Part shown: positions 57,395-64,000 of the stretch, piece by piece
How the letters are laid out: each line of letters opens with the position of its first letter
Position numbering within the stretch: the first letter of the stretch is position 1
Source: a virus
IMG/VR virus record: IMGVR_UViG_3300044825_001572
Span: 1 to 64,000 of that record
Direction: 5' to 3' (one strand)
Length of the DNA stretch: 64,000 nucleotides
Made by a program: the position numbers and the translations under genes
The notes under the pieces: model-generated
The model's database searches: none
The model's input: only the letters and a program-made list of their open reading frames with translations
What the model was told of the DNA's origin: nothing

Positions 57395-58116
57395 GTAAAA
57401 AAACTTGTTAGCCCTTCAAGTGTAACTTCATTTTCTTTTTTTGTTTTTGGATTAACTACTTTAAAAGTGTAAGATAATACAGGCATAGTTTGGAAAAAGT
57501 TTTCAATCATTTTAAACTGCTTCGTATCCATACTTTCAATAAAATCAAATAGTTCCTTTTTAGTGCAGTCTTTCGCAGCCCAACTATCTTCTTTTGTAAA
57601 GATTACATCCATACAAGAAGCAATAATTTCAAAAGACTTATCTAAATTAGAAAGTGAATTAGTATCACCAAAATCAAAGTTAGTCTTAATAAACTCATCA
57701 AGTGATGGGTATTTCATTCTCAATACTAAATCATTTCCAAGACTTATATCTGGACTATGATTATCATCTTTTTTAACCTTTATATTATCAATAAAAATTG
57801 TTACTGGGACTTGTGTTTCACCATCATCATTACAGGTAACAATTAATTCAATACTTTCTCCTACAGATTTACCCCTAACATTCAAGAAAATATATTCAAT
57901 ATCAAATGTTGGTAGTTCTTCTACTTTAATTCCACGAGTTAAAATACAATTTTTTAGAATTTGTTTAATAGCATTTGTAATCTGAGTATTATCTTTACTT
58001 TCCAAAGCAAGTAATAGAACTTTCTCTTCTTTAACTAGAAATGGTCTGTATTTTATTTTTTTACCATTTGAAGGTAATTCCAACTCAAATTCAGGTTGTA
58101 TGATTTTGGGAAGCAC
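57391..58116 (-). CDS. 26: gp26-like baseplate hub protein, 241 aa
   Basis: Matches the T4 gp26/gp51 baseplate-protein family: start LPKIIQPEFELELPSNGKKI then KYRPFLVKEEKVLLLALESK, LKNCILTRGIKVEELPTFDI and EYIFLNVRGKSVGESIELIV. C-terminal ENFFQTMPVLSYTFKVVNPK. T4 gp26 has 208 residues. The start is a GTG at 58116: an in-frame TAG four codons upstream excludes an earlier start. Family members bind the hub during assembly rather than being abundant in the particle. Late promoter TATAAATA at 58141. Confidence 0.88.
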   Translation of the reverse strand: MLPKIIQPEFELELPSNGKKIKYRPFLVKEEKVLLLALESKDNTQITNAIKQILKNCILTRGIKVEELPTFDIEYIFLNVRGKSVGESIELIVTCNDDGETQVPVTIFIDNIKVKKDDNHSPDISLGNDLVLRMKYPSLDEFIKTNFDFGDTNSLSNLDKSFEIIASCMDVIFTKEDSWAAKDCTKKELFDFIESMDTKQFKMIENFFQTMPVLSYTFKVVNPKTKKENEVTLEGLTSFFT

Positions 58117-58140
58117 TTTAATAATCTAATACACTAAAGC

Positions 58141-58148
58141 TATTTATA
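58141..58148 (-). promoter_or_regulatory. Late promoter TATAAATA before gp26 gene
   Basis: Exact TATAAATA on the minus strand, 25 bases before the GTG start at 58116; start site expected near 58129. Confidence 0.7.
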
Positions 58149-58154
58149 GGCTTA

Positions 58155-58949
58155 TTAACTCCTTAATATAGTACTCCTTGGCGTTGCGGTTTGATTTCTT
58201 TCCATCACATATCTAGAATATGAAAAACTAACCCTAGTTTTTGTTATAACACTACCTTCATAAGTTACCGGAATTGATGTGAGATTTGTGGGGAAAGCAT
58301 CAATCATACGATAGGTTATCGTAGTTTGATTTCTATAACTATCTGCTTTAGGTTGTGCTGGATTTTCGTGAAAGTCTCTTTCAAATTTTGTTATTGATAT
58401 AATTCTTTTATAATCATCAGGATATCTCATTCTAAAAAAGTCTGGTCTATTTTTAGCATCTCCATAACCATTGCCTGTTACTGTAGGCTCTTGTAAACCT
58501 AAACTAGTGTAAATTGGATTTATAAAATTCATCCATTCTTCAAAAAGTCTTATCATCGTATATTGAGCGTCAACATAAAAAGTCATATCAAATGCTGGAT
58601 AAATTCTATTAGCAGCAAATGGTTCAGATATTCCTTGACGACTTCCTTGTTCTTCAAATGTATTAAAACTAGCTCCGGGAAGACTAGCTTCAGCACATAA
58701 AAAATCATATGTTGCAGCTTCTAGTGAAGTTTGTAATAGTCCATCTTTTCTTAACCAAGTTTCTAATTTACTATTTCCACCTGCAGACAAATGTAGAGAG
58801 ACTTTAAATTGACTTGTTACTGATAATGACCCAAGCATATCCAATGCATTGGGTAATAAATTACCATCTCTCCTTGTAGTTGCAGATATTGGAGTATAAA
58901 ATAATCCAATATCTGGTTTCCCTGGCGAATTCCCCTGCTCGGTAGCCAT
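58155..58949 (-). CDS. Tail-tube-like baseplate protein (gp54-like), 264 aa
   Basis: Beta-rich protein with the tail-tube family pattern: SVTSQFKVSLHLSAGGNSKL, LCAEASLPGASFNTFEEQGS, then NRIYPAFDMTFYVDAQYTMI and RLFEEWMNFINPIY, ending SIPVTYEGSVITKTRVSFSY. In T4, gp54, gp48 and gp19 share this fold; gp54 starts the tube and is 320 residues long. Neighbourhood (gp26 on one side, gp4/gp48/gp53 across) fits gp54, but a different tube-like protein is possible. Confidence 0.65.
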   Translation of the reverse strand: MATEQGNSPGKPDIGLFYTPISATTRRDGNLLPNALDMLGSLSVTSQFKVSLHLSAGGNSKLETWLRKDGLLQTSLEAATYDFLCAEASLPGASFNTFEEQGSRQGISEPFAANRIYPAFDMTFYVDAQYTMIRLFEEWMNFINPIYTSLGLQEPTVTGNGYGDAKNRPDFFRMRYPDDYKRIISITKFERDFHENPAQPKADSYRNQTTITYRMIDAFPTNLTSIPVTYEGSVITKTRVSFSYSRYVMERNQTATPRSTILRS

Positions 58950-58950
58950 C

Positions 58951-58958
58951 TATAAATA
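58951..58958 (+). promoter_or_regulatory. Late promoter TATAAATA for the gp4-gp53 operon
   Basis: Exact TATAAATA on the plus strand; start expected near 58970, 18 bases before the gp4 ATG. Overlaps in space with the opposing promoter at 58971-58982. Confidence 0.75.
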
Positions 58959-58970
58959 CATATAAGCTTT

Positions 58971-58982
58971 TATTTATTTATT
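58971..58982 (-). promoter_or_regulatory. Late promoter AATAAATA, divergent
   Basis: Two overlapping AATAAATA matches on the minus strand (58971-58978, 58975-58982), about 22-26 bases before the ATG at 58949. With 58951-58958 it makes a compact 38-base divergent promoter region. Confidence 0.65.
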
Positions 58983-58987
58983 TGTAA

Positions 58988-59437
58988 ATGTCTGGTCCAT
59001 ATCAACAGGGAAAGTTTAGACCAAAAAATCCAAATAAGTATAATGGAGACCCATCAAATATAGTGTTTAGGAGTTCATATGAACTTAAAATGTTTCAGTA
59101 TTGTGATTTAAAAGAAAATGTAATTTCTTGGGAAAGTGAAGAGAAGTGCATTCCATATCTAGATCCAATTACTGGAAGATATAAAAGATATTTTCCTGAT
59201 GTTCTTATTAAGTATAAAGATGGTGAAGGAAATATCAGGAAAGCATTGATAGAAATTAAACCAAAAAAAGATTTAATTGAACCAGAAAAAAATCCAAAAA
59301 GAAAAACAAAAGCTTGGGTTTATAGAGTTCAAACTTGGGCAAAAAATCAAGCCAAATGGAGTGCCGCTAGAGAATGGTGTAAAGATAGAAATATAGAATT
59401 CCGTATATTTTGTGAAACAGAATTGGGAATAAAATGA
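58988..59437 (+). CDS. 4: gp4 head-completion protein, 149 aa
   Basis: Orthologue of T4 gp4 (150 residues), which completes the DNA-filled head before tail joining. Starts MSGPYQQGKFRPKNPNKYNG. It has a TnsA-like PD-(D/E)XK nuclease core: Glu32 in RSSYELK, Asp71 in YFPDVLI, Glu89 and Lys91 in ALIEIKPK, all present, so it may be an active nuclease that trims DNA. First gene of the plus-strand operon; its end overlaps the next ATG (ATGA). In T4 genes 4, 53 and 5 are neighbours too. Confidence 0.92.
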   Translation: MSGPYQQGKFRPKNPNKYNGDPSNIVFRSSYELKMFQYCDLKENVISWESEEKCIPYLDPITGRYKRYFPDVLIKYKDGEGNIRKALIEIKPKKDLIEPEKNPKRKTKAWVYRVQTWAKNQAKWSAAREWCKDRNIEFRIFCETELGIK

Positions 59438-59955
59438 CTATTTCACAAGACATTAGAAAAAGAGCTGGTAGAACTGGGTACAAATCCAGTGATTGGTATA
59501 CAAATGCGTTAATGAATGAATTAGCATCATATCAAAAGAAAGATATTAATGAATTAGATACTCGTTTTATTATCCCTGGAGATTTTGTATTTTTTCTATA
59601 CTCTGCAAAATATCCACAAAAATATAAGTTTTGGGACCAACATCCTTTGGTATATGTGATAGAGGTTAGACCAAGAGATGGATTATTTTTAGGTTCCAAC
59701 GTTCATTATTTAAATCCAGCTTATCGTGGAGCAGTTGCTAAATCTTATCTAAATAAACTAGGGGTTGTAAATGCTCCTAGAAAAACATTGAAAAATTATC
59801 TTTTTGGAAATGTAGTAACTGACTTTTATAAAGTTCCAAAAGATGATTGGGAAGGAGTATCCTTATTACCAACTGAAAAATTTGTAGATAAAAGAGGACA
59901 ATCTTTTCCAAAGTATAGAGTATGGGATTATCCAGATTCACTTTCATCTCCATAG
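59434..59955 (+). CDS. Conserved T4-like hypothetical protein, 173 aa
   Basis: Starts MTISQDIRKRAGRTGYKSSD. Contains GDFVFFLYSAKYPQKYKFWD, then QHPLVYVIEVRPRDGLFLGS and NVHYLNPAYRGAVAKSYLNK. This looks like a small beta-barrel domain, as in proteins that handle ends of DNA or tails. Placed between gp4 and gp48 and coupled to gp4 by ATGA, so probably involved in head-tail assembly. I do not recognise a named T4 counterpart. Confidence 0.75.
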   Translation: MTISQDIRKRAGRTGYKSSDWYTNALMNELASYQKKDINELDTRFIIPGDFVFFLYSAKYPQKYKFWDQHPLVYVIEVRPRDGLFLGSNVHYLNPAYRGAVAKSYLNKLGVVNAPRKTLKNYLFGNVVTDFYKVPKDDWEGVSLLPTEKFVDKRGQSFPKYRVWDYPDSLSSP

Positions 59956-61443
59956 ATGGCTTACATATCAATTAATGATAATTTCTATAGATGCAATACC
60001 TGCGGACCACTAGGTCTACAGTTGGCACTACAATACAATCCATCTACTGGAGATTATAGATTAATTGAAAAAAATATTACTGGATATGGACCTGCAATAT
60101 TTTATCAAAATGGTATATACTATAGTGATTCTATAAGAGATTCAAATTTATTTACAAGTCAAGACCCAAATAGACTAACATCGGCAGGAAAAACTTTAAG
60201 TAATAATATAAGAAATTCAGTATTTAATACTTATTCTAGATTAGGTGGATTAAATAAAGGAAATAGAATTAACGATACTGTAAAACCTGAAAATCAAACA
60301 GCTTCTCCAGCAGTAACTAATGCAACTCCAGGAACAAATCCAGGTCTTGCTGGAGCTATTCCAGGACTATCTAATCCGCCAGGTCAAGGAAATATACTTG
60401 ACCCAGGATTACCACAGTTAAAAAATCCAATAGTATCTACCCCAAATCCAGCATTTGCTAAAACATTAAAATATCCAGAAAATTTAAATATAGATTTACA
60501 AGATACTTTACATATCACACAATTTAAATATGAGCCTCCAAATAAAGATGTGTTTTCTGGGGATGTTACAAAAATTTTGAGAGAAGGAATCTCTAGAGGA
60601 GCTGTAGCAACTAAAAAGAACCTATTGGGTCAAGTAATACTTCCAATACCAAATAATATCCAAGATAGTAATAATGTATCCTGGGGTGAAGACAATATGA
60701 ATGCTTTTACTACTGCAGCTACTGCTCAAATAATACAAAAACCTGTAGAAGCTTTAGGTGGTTTAGCTGCTGGAAAGGGAGCATCTGCATTATTAGACGC
60801 ATTAGGTAAATCTGGTCTAGCATCTTTAGCTGGAAGTGCTCCTCCTGCAGTATTGAGAATGCTTTTATTATCTCAAGGAATGGATAATCCTGCAACAAAA
60901 GCTGCATTGTTTTCATATATTTTAAGTAAATATCAGTTTGAAGTATCTCCAGAAACAATATTATCCAGGGGATTAGGAGTAGTTCCAAATTCAAATTTAC
61001 AATTACTATTCAATAATGTAAAATTGAGAAACTTTACATTTTCTTACATGATGAGTCCAAGGAGTGAAGCTGAAGCAAAAGATGTAAATATGATATTAAG
61101 ATTTTTTAAGCAAGGGATGGCTGCTAAAAAACAAACAAAAACTGCAGGAGGTCCATCATTAGTATTAGGAACTCCAAATGTATTTAAGTTAGAATATAAA
61201 ACAGGTAATACTCCAATCAAAGGATTAAATAAATTTAAAATCTGCGCTCTTGCTGGATTTGGAGTTAATTATGCCCCATCAGGTCAATGGGCGGCATATG
61301 AAGGAGGTCAGCCAACATCTGTAGTAATGACTATGAGCTTTAATGAACTTGAACCTGTTTATGAAACTGATTATACTGATGATATCAGTTCAGGATTTGA
61401 ATATGATTTACCAAAAGTTGGCTCAGAAGACATAGGATACTAA
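59956..61443 (+). CDS. 48: gp48 baseplate tail-tube cap, 495 aa
   Basis: C-terminal half matches T4 gp48 tail-cap family: YQFEVSPETILSRGLGVVPN, SNLQLLFNNVKLRNFTFSYM, MSPRSEAEAKDVNMILRFFK and GVNYAPSGQWAAYEGGQPTS, TMSFNELEPVYETDYTDDIS. T4 gp48 is 364 residues; the extra length is in the N-terminal 200 residues, including a proline/glycine-rich linker (NPGLAGAIPGLSNPPGQGNI). An Ala/Gly-rich segment lies near 265-290. It forms the platform on which the tail tube grows. Directly follows the 173-aa gene. Confidence 0.88.
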   Translation: MAYISINDNFYRCNTCGPLGLQLALQYNPSTGDYRLIEKNITGYGPAIFYQNGIYYSDSIRDSNLFTSQDPNRLTSAGKTLSNNIRNSVFNTYSRLGGLNKGNRINDTVKPENQTASPAVTNATPGTNPGLAGAIPGLSNPPGQGNILDPGLPQLKNPIVSTPNPAFAKTLKYPENLNIDLQDTLHITQFKYEPPNKDVFSGDVTKILREGISRGAVATKKNLLGQVILPIPNNIQDSNNVSWGEDNMNAFTTAATAQIIQKPVEALGGLAAGKGASALLDALGKSGLASLAGSAPPAVLRMLLLSQGMDNPATKAALFSYILSKYQFEVSPETILSRGLGVVPNSNLQLLFNNVKLRNFTFSYMMSPRSEAEAKDVNMILRFFKQGMAAKKQTKTAGGPSLVLGTPNVFKLEYKTGNTPIKGLNKFKICALAGFGVNYAPSGQWAAYEGGQPTSVVMTMSFNELEPVYETDYTDDISSGFEYDLPKVGSEDIGY

Positions 61444-61444
61444 T

Positions 61445-62299
61445 ATGGCTTATTTCAACGAGTTACCAAATTTACAGGTAGTTTCTAGATTTCCAAATCA
61501 ATCTAGTAATCAAGATTATACTACAATTAAAAATCTGTGGAAAAGAGCTAAATTAAGAGAAGATATTGCAAATGCAATCACTGCTTTTAATTATTATCAA
61601 ATTGAAGGTGATGAAAGACCAGATCAAATAGCTCAAAAAATTTATGGAGATCCGGAGTTAGATTGGGTAATTTTAATTACAAATAATATTACAAATGTAA
61701 ATGAAGAATGGCCGTTAGAGGATGAAACTTTTTATAAGTACCTCATTGATAAGTATGGTAGTGAAGAAGCTTTACAAGAAGTTCATCACACAGAAACTAT
61801 TAATGTTAGAGATGAATTTAATAGATTAGTTATTCCCGAAGGACTACAAGTAGACTCAAGTTCTAATATCCCAAGTAGTTTTAATACAACTACCACGGAA
61901 GACAATTATAAGTTAGATGCATTTCCTTCCGCAGATGGACTTACTTCGGTAAAAGTAAATCTAATACAAGCACTTAAAGTAAATCAAATAGTAGAAGGAG
62001 ATGTTTTCTATCTTATTCCAGATATAAAAATAGAGACATCCACACTAAAAGTATATAAGCGAGATAGTGATATAATGAATGTTACAATAAACAATAATTT
62101 AATTGATAATTGGCCTTCTAGTTGGGGAGGTAATCTTCAAGTGTATGCTAGAGATGGTATAAAAAATATAATAATAGATGATATTCTTTCAAGCACAGTC
62201 TCAATAAATATACCAGATAGACTTTATGAAGTTATTGGTGAGTTAGTTGGTAATAATATTGTTCCAGTATTTAAATTTAGATACATCGCACAAGGATAA
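61445..62299 (+). CDS. 53: gp53 baseplate wedge protein, 284 aa
   Basis: Residues 1-90 match T4 gp53: start AYFNELPNLQVVSRFPNQSS, WKRAKLREDIANAITAFNYY and the LysM-like EGDERPDQIAQKIYGDPELD, then WVILITNNI. T4 gp53 is 196 residues; the additional 90-100 residues form a beta-rich C-terminal domain (VEGDVFYLIPDIKIETSTLK). In T4 gp53 clamps neighbouring wedges together around the hub. One base separates it from gp48. Confidence 0.9.
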   Translation: MAYFNELPNLQVVSRFPNQSSNQDYTTIKNLWKRAKLREDIANAITAFNYYQIEGDERPDQIAQKIYGDPELDWVILITNNITNVNEEWPLEDETFYKYLIDKYGSEEALQEVHHTETINVRDEFNRLVIPEGLQVDSSSNIPSSFNTTTTEDNYKLDAFPSADGLTSVKVNLIQALKVNQIVEGDVFYLIPDIKIETSTLKVYKRDSDIMNVTINNNLIDNWPSSWGGNLQVYARDGIKNIIIDDILSSTVSINIPDRLYEVIGELVGNNIVPVFKFRYIAQG

Positions 62300-62301
62300 A
62301 A

Positions 62302-62595
62302 ATGGCCAATCCATTCCCAGAAATGACTGTTGATTTTGAAACTAGAGCTTATGAAGTAAAAACAACAGATATACAAAATCAAAATATAAAAGTTTTTAGT
62401 GGTTCAAAAGATGTAACTAATTATGAATATGAATTGCAAAAAAATAATGATAAAAGGCAAATTTTAGTATTAAAACCTGAATATCTTGGCGCTTTTATCG
62501 TTGATATGAGAAATATTATGAAATATGATAAATCTTCACAAACAATTGATGATAAAACTAAGCGGGTATATAATCCAAAACTTAAAGGAGTATAA
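62302..62595 (+). CDS. Hypothetical late protein, 97 aa
   Basis: Starts MANPFPEMTVDFETRAYEVK; beta-rich (NIKVFSGSKDVTNYEYELQK), ending RVYNPKLKGV. Last gene of the gp4-gp53 operon, two bases after gp53, so probably a virion or assembly protein. No family recognised. Confidence 0.75.
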   Translation: MANPFPEMTVDFETRAYEVKTTDIQNQNIKVFSGSKDVTNYEYELQKNNDKRQILVLKPEYLGAFIVDMRNIMKYDKSSQTIDDKTKRVYNPKLKGV

Positions 62596-62600
62596 AAGAA

Positions 62601-62626
62601 AGGGAGGTATTTAGCCTCCCTTTTTT
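62601..62626. terminator. Bidirectional terminator between converging genes
   Basis: AGGGAGG (62601-62607), seven-base loop, CCTCCCT (62615-62621), then TTTTTT on the plus strand and TTTCTTTT on the minus strand. It serves the plus-strand baseplate operon and the end of gene 32 from the other side. Confidence 0.9.
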
Positions 62627-62627
62627 A

Positions 62628-63258
62628 TCACATTTGAGATAGCTTTGCGAAATAATCTAAAGCATCATCTTCGTCCGTTGTATCGTCATCATCTTCAATA
62701 ATAGAAGATTTTTTAGATGATTTTGATGATACCATTTCTTGATAATCATCATCAATTTCTTCTTGTAGTTCTGGATCTACTTTTTTCCTTTCTGTATGAA
62801 CATTACCAAGAACTTTATCTAGACGAGCTTGAAGTTCATCATAAGATTTGAACTTTTCGGGATCAACAAATTCATTTAGATTATGAAGTTTATCATAAAC
62901 TTCTTTCAGGTCATCATCATCTCCACCCAATAGAGCAGATGGATTTGCAAACTCTGAGCTATCATAGTTCCAATAACCATCTTTCTTGAGAACCTTTAGT
63001 TTGAAATCAGCACCTTCCCAAAAGTCAAATGGATTGATAGGAGTATCATCTTGGAATTTTGGTTTTAGAGCAGCTTCAATCTTTTCAAAAATCTTCTTAC
63101 CAAATTTAAAGATGCGAACAGTTCCCTCGTTTTCAGGACTATCTGGATCTTTGATTACATAGACATTAGCGTAATATGAAAGCTTACGTTTACGATCCCT
63201 TACAACATTTTGCTTTTGTTTATCTCCAGTTGCCCAATCTTTGCTATTGTTGTCGCAA
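62628..63258 (-). CDS. 32: gp32 ssDNA-binding protein, 3' exon (C-terminal 209 aa)
   Basis: Orthologue of T4 gp32, which coats single-stranded DNA in replication and recombination. In one frame: CDNNSKDWATGDKQKQNVVR, LSYYANVYVIKDPDSPENEG, TVRIFKFGKKIFEKIEAALK, FDFWEGADFKLKVLKKDGYW, then FKSYDELQARLDKVLG and an acidic C-terminal tail (IIEDDDDTTDEDDALDYFAK), the part that recruits partner proteins. From the last zinc-ribbon Cys to the end it has 209 residues, against 212 in T4. The N-terminal part is not contiguous: a group I intron interrupts it at the zinc-ribbon codons. The ATG at 62930 is internal, not a gene start. The 5' exon lies beyond the window. Confidence 0.9.
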
Positions 63259-64000
63259 CATTTATATTCATATAAGTTCGCTAAGCTTATATCGGGTCTT
63301 ACCCTGCTTATAATTTCTTATAAGATTAGACTATATCACACACCTAATAAATTTTAGGTGTCTCCGCATTTCGGGATGCTTATCCCTACTCCCGGTCAAG
63401 GGATAGTCGTTGAACCTTCCTCAAGTATACTTGAGGCTTGGCTGCTGATTGCCTTGTGTAATATGTTTAAATACTTTTGTTTATCTTTGAGAGTTCTATC
63501 TTTATTAATATCTTTGGAATGAATAACAAGAAAAATATGATTATATCCAGAAAGTATAGTATATTTATTTTTGATAATATTTTCTTGATATCTAATGTTA
63601 AAAGTATATTCACTTTTAACCTCAATAATCAAATTATCAATCATTATATCTGGATAATATTTTCTATTATTTGGTAAAGTTATTCTTGGAACATCTTTAC
63701 CAATTTTAATTGAAGATATATCTACAATTTCAGCTAAAAGATTTAAAGCTATGTCTTCATAACCTTGAACTTTAAATTCTCTCCCAGATATAATAATGCT
63801 TTTGTTAGCATTTTTATATGGAGCATCAATATAAGAACCATTTTTTATTCTTGTTGCAACTGATTTAGAAACTAAATCTTTTACATCTTGTTGGGTTCTA
63901 CGTTCCCATTGTCTTTTAGCTTTTTGAGAAAAATAATCATCTCCATAATTTCTTTTAAGAGATGATACTCTTTTTCTAGCTATATCCAAAATTTCTTTAT
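63259..64000 (-). ncRNA. Group I intron in gene 32 (3' part; extends beyond window)
   Basis: On the minus strand the core signals are in order: an AATCAGCAGCC Q-like element (about 63448-63438), GTTCAACGACTA (R, 63415-63404) and GATATAGTC (S, 63337-63329). GACTA/TAGTC form P7. Between them a seven-pair hairpin (63360-63341). After S come CTTATAA-GAAA-TTATAAG (63324-63307; GNRA loop, P9-like), GGGT/ACCC (63304-63294) and ATATAAG/CTTATAT (63292-63270). The probable terminal G is 63259; splicing there would restore CPVC if the 5' exon ends TGTCCTGT. Upstream core parts lie outside the window. Confidence 0.85.
63396..64000 (-). CDS. Intron-encoded PD-(D/E)XK homing endonuclease (5' end outside window)
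   Basis: Open from the right edge; visible protein starts KEILDIARKRVSSLKRNYGD. N-terminal basic helices (AKRQWERRTQQDVKDLVSKS) may bind DNA. KSIIISGREFKVQGYEDIAL is followed by the nuclease core RKYYPDIMIDNLIIEVKSEY, with PD and E-x-K spaced as in PD-(D/E)XK enzymes. I recall similar 'VQGYE...PD...EVKS' nucleases as mobile genes of phages and giant viruses. It ends TTIP-stop inside the intron's R element (stop 63396-63398), so protein code and ribozyme core share bases. It should spread the intron to intron-less gene 32 alleles. Confidence 0.85.
   Translation of the reverse strand, partial: KEILDIARKRVSSLKRNYGDDYFSQKAKRQWERRTQQDVKDLVSKSVATRIKNGSYIDAPYKNANKSIIISGREFKVQGYEDIALNLLAEIVDISSIKIGKDVPRITLPNNRKYYPDIMIDNLIIEVKSEYTFNIRYQENIIKNKYTILSGYNHIFLVIHSKDINKDRTLKDKQKYLNILHKAISSQASSILEEGSTTIP

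Noticed and set aside
62628-62930. A separate 100-aa acidic gene
   Set aside because: Its sequence is the C-terminal domain of gp32; the frame is open upstream with clear gp32 similarity to 63255, so the ATG at 62930 is internal.

Overview
The window is a contiguous piece of a T4-like myovirus genome, most probably a cyanophage infecting marine Synechococcus or Prochlorococcus. The sequence is clearly AT-rich and almost every base is coding. It holds recognisable T4 orthologues (head completion gp4; baseplate gp53, gp48, gp26, a gp5-type OB-fold hub and a gp27-type hub; single-stranded DNA-binding protein gp32). It also holds the very large, low-complexity tail-fibre proteins (GIGTTNP, SGVGTIT and GAGY repeats) typical of cyanomyoviruses. 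No photosynthesis genes, tRNAs, rRNAs or CRISPR arrays are visible, so the host assignment rests on gene content and style.

Layout. (1) Positions 1-10,562, minus strand: a train of about 45 very small genes, most overlapping by ATGA or TAATG, almost all of unknown function and probably early host-takeover genes. They include a GIY-YIG homing endonuclease, a DUF433 protein and a small tandem paralogue family. Sigma70-like promoters drive the train at 10.60, 5.42, 1.80 and 0.73 kb; three of these share one terminator-plus-promoter cassette. (2) Positions 10,563-10,945: non-coding, with tandem terminators and the promoter of the small-gene train. (3) Positions 10,946-46,350, minus strand: about 35 kb of fibre and appendage genes, including a 2,577-residue fibre with a tail-collar tip, six paralogous spike/fibre proteins in two subgroups, a 1,698-residue fibre with an S74 self-cleaving chaperone, and two other giant repeat proteins. 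(4) Positions 46,386-58,949, minus strand: tail and baseplate hub genes, namely structural proteins, a spike-tip beta-helix, a gp5-like hub without lysozyme, a gp27-like hub, an M23 endopeptidase, a tail lysozyme, gp26 and a tube-like protein. (5) Positions 58,988-62,595, plus strand: gp4, an unknown protein, gp48, gp53 and an unknown protein, closed by a bidirectional terminator. (6) Positions 62,628-64,000, minus strand: the 3' part of gene 32, interrupted by a group I intron that carries a PD-(D/E)XK homing-endonuclease reading frame and runs off the right edge.

The structural genes are served by T4-type late promoters (TATAAATA, AATAAATA, CTAAATA). Most of these sit on the stop codon of the neighbouring gene, so one stretch ends a protein and starts the next late transcript. 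The right-hand genes build the baseplate hub, tube start and cell-wall-piercing enzymes; the middle block builds the adsorption apparatus; the left block is probably expressed early in infection.

The strongest unusual features are the intron in gene 32 at its zinc-ribbon codons, the inverted repeat plus internal late promoter in front of the GIY-YIG gene, the array of paralogous fibre genes, the terminator/promoter cassettes, and the split of the wall-degrading activities onto two proteins beside a lysozyme-less gp5.
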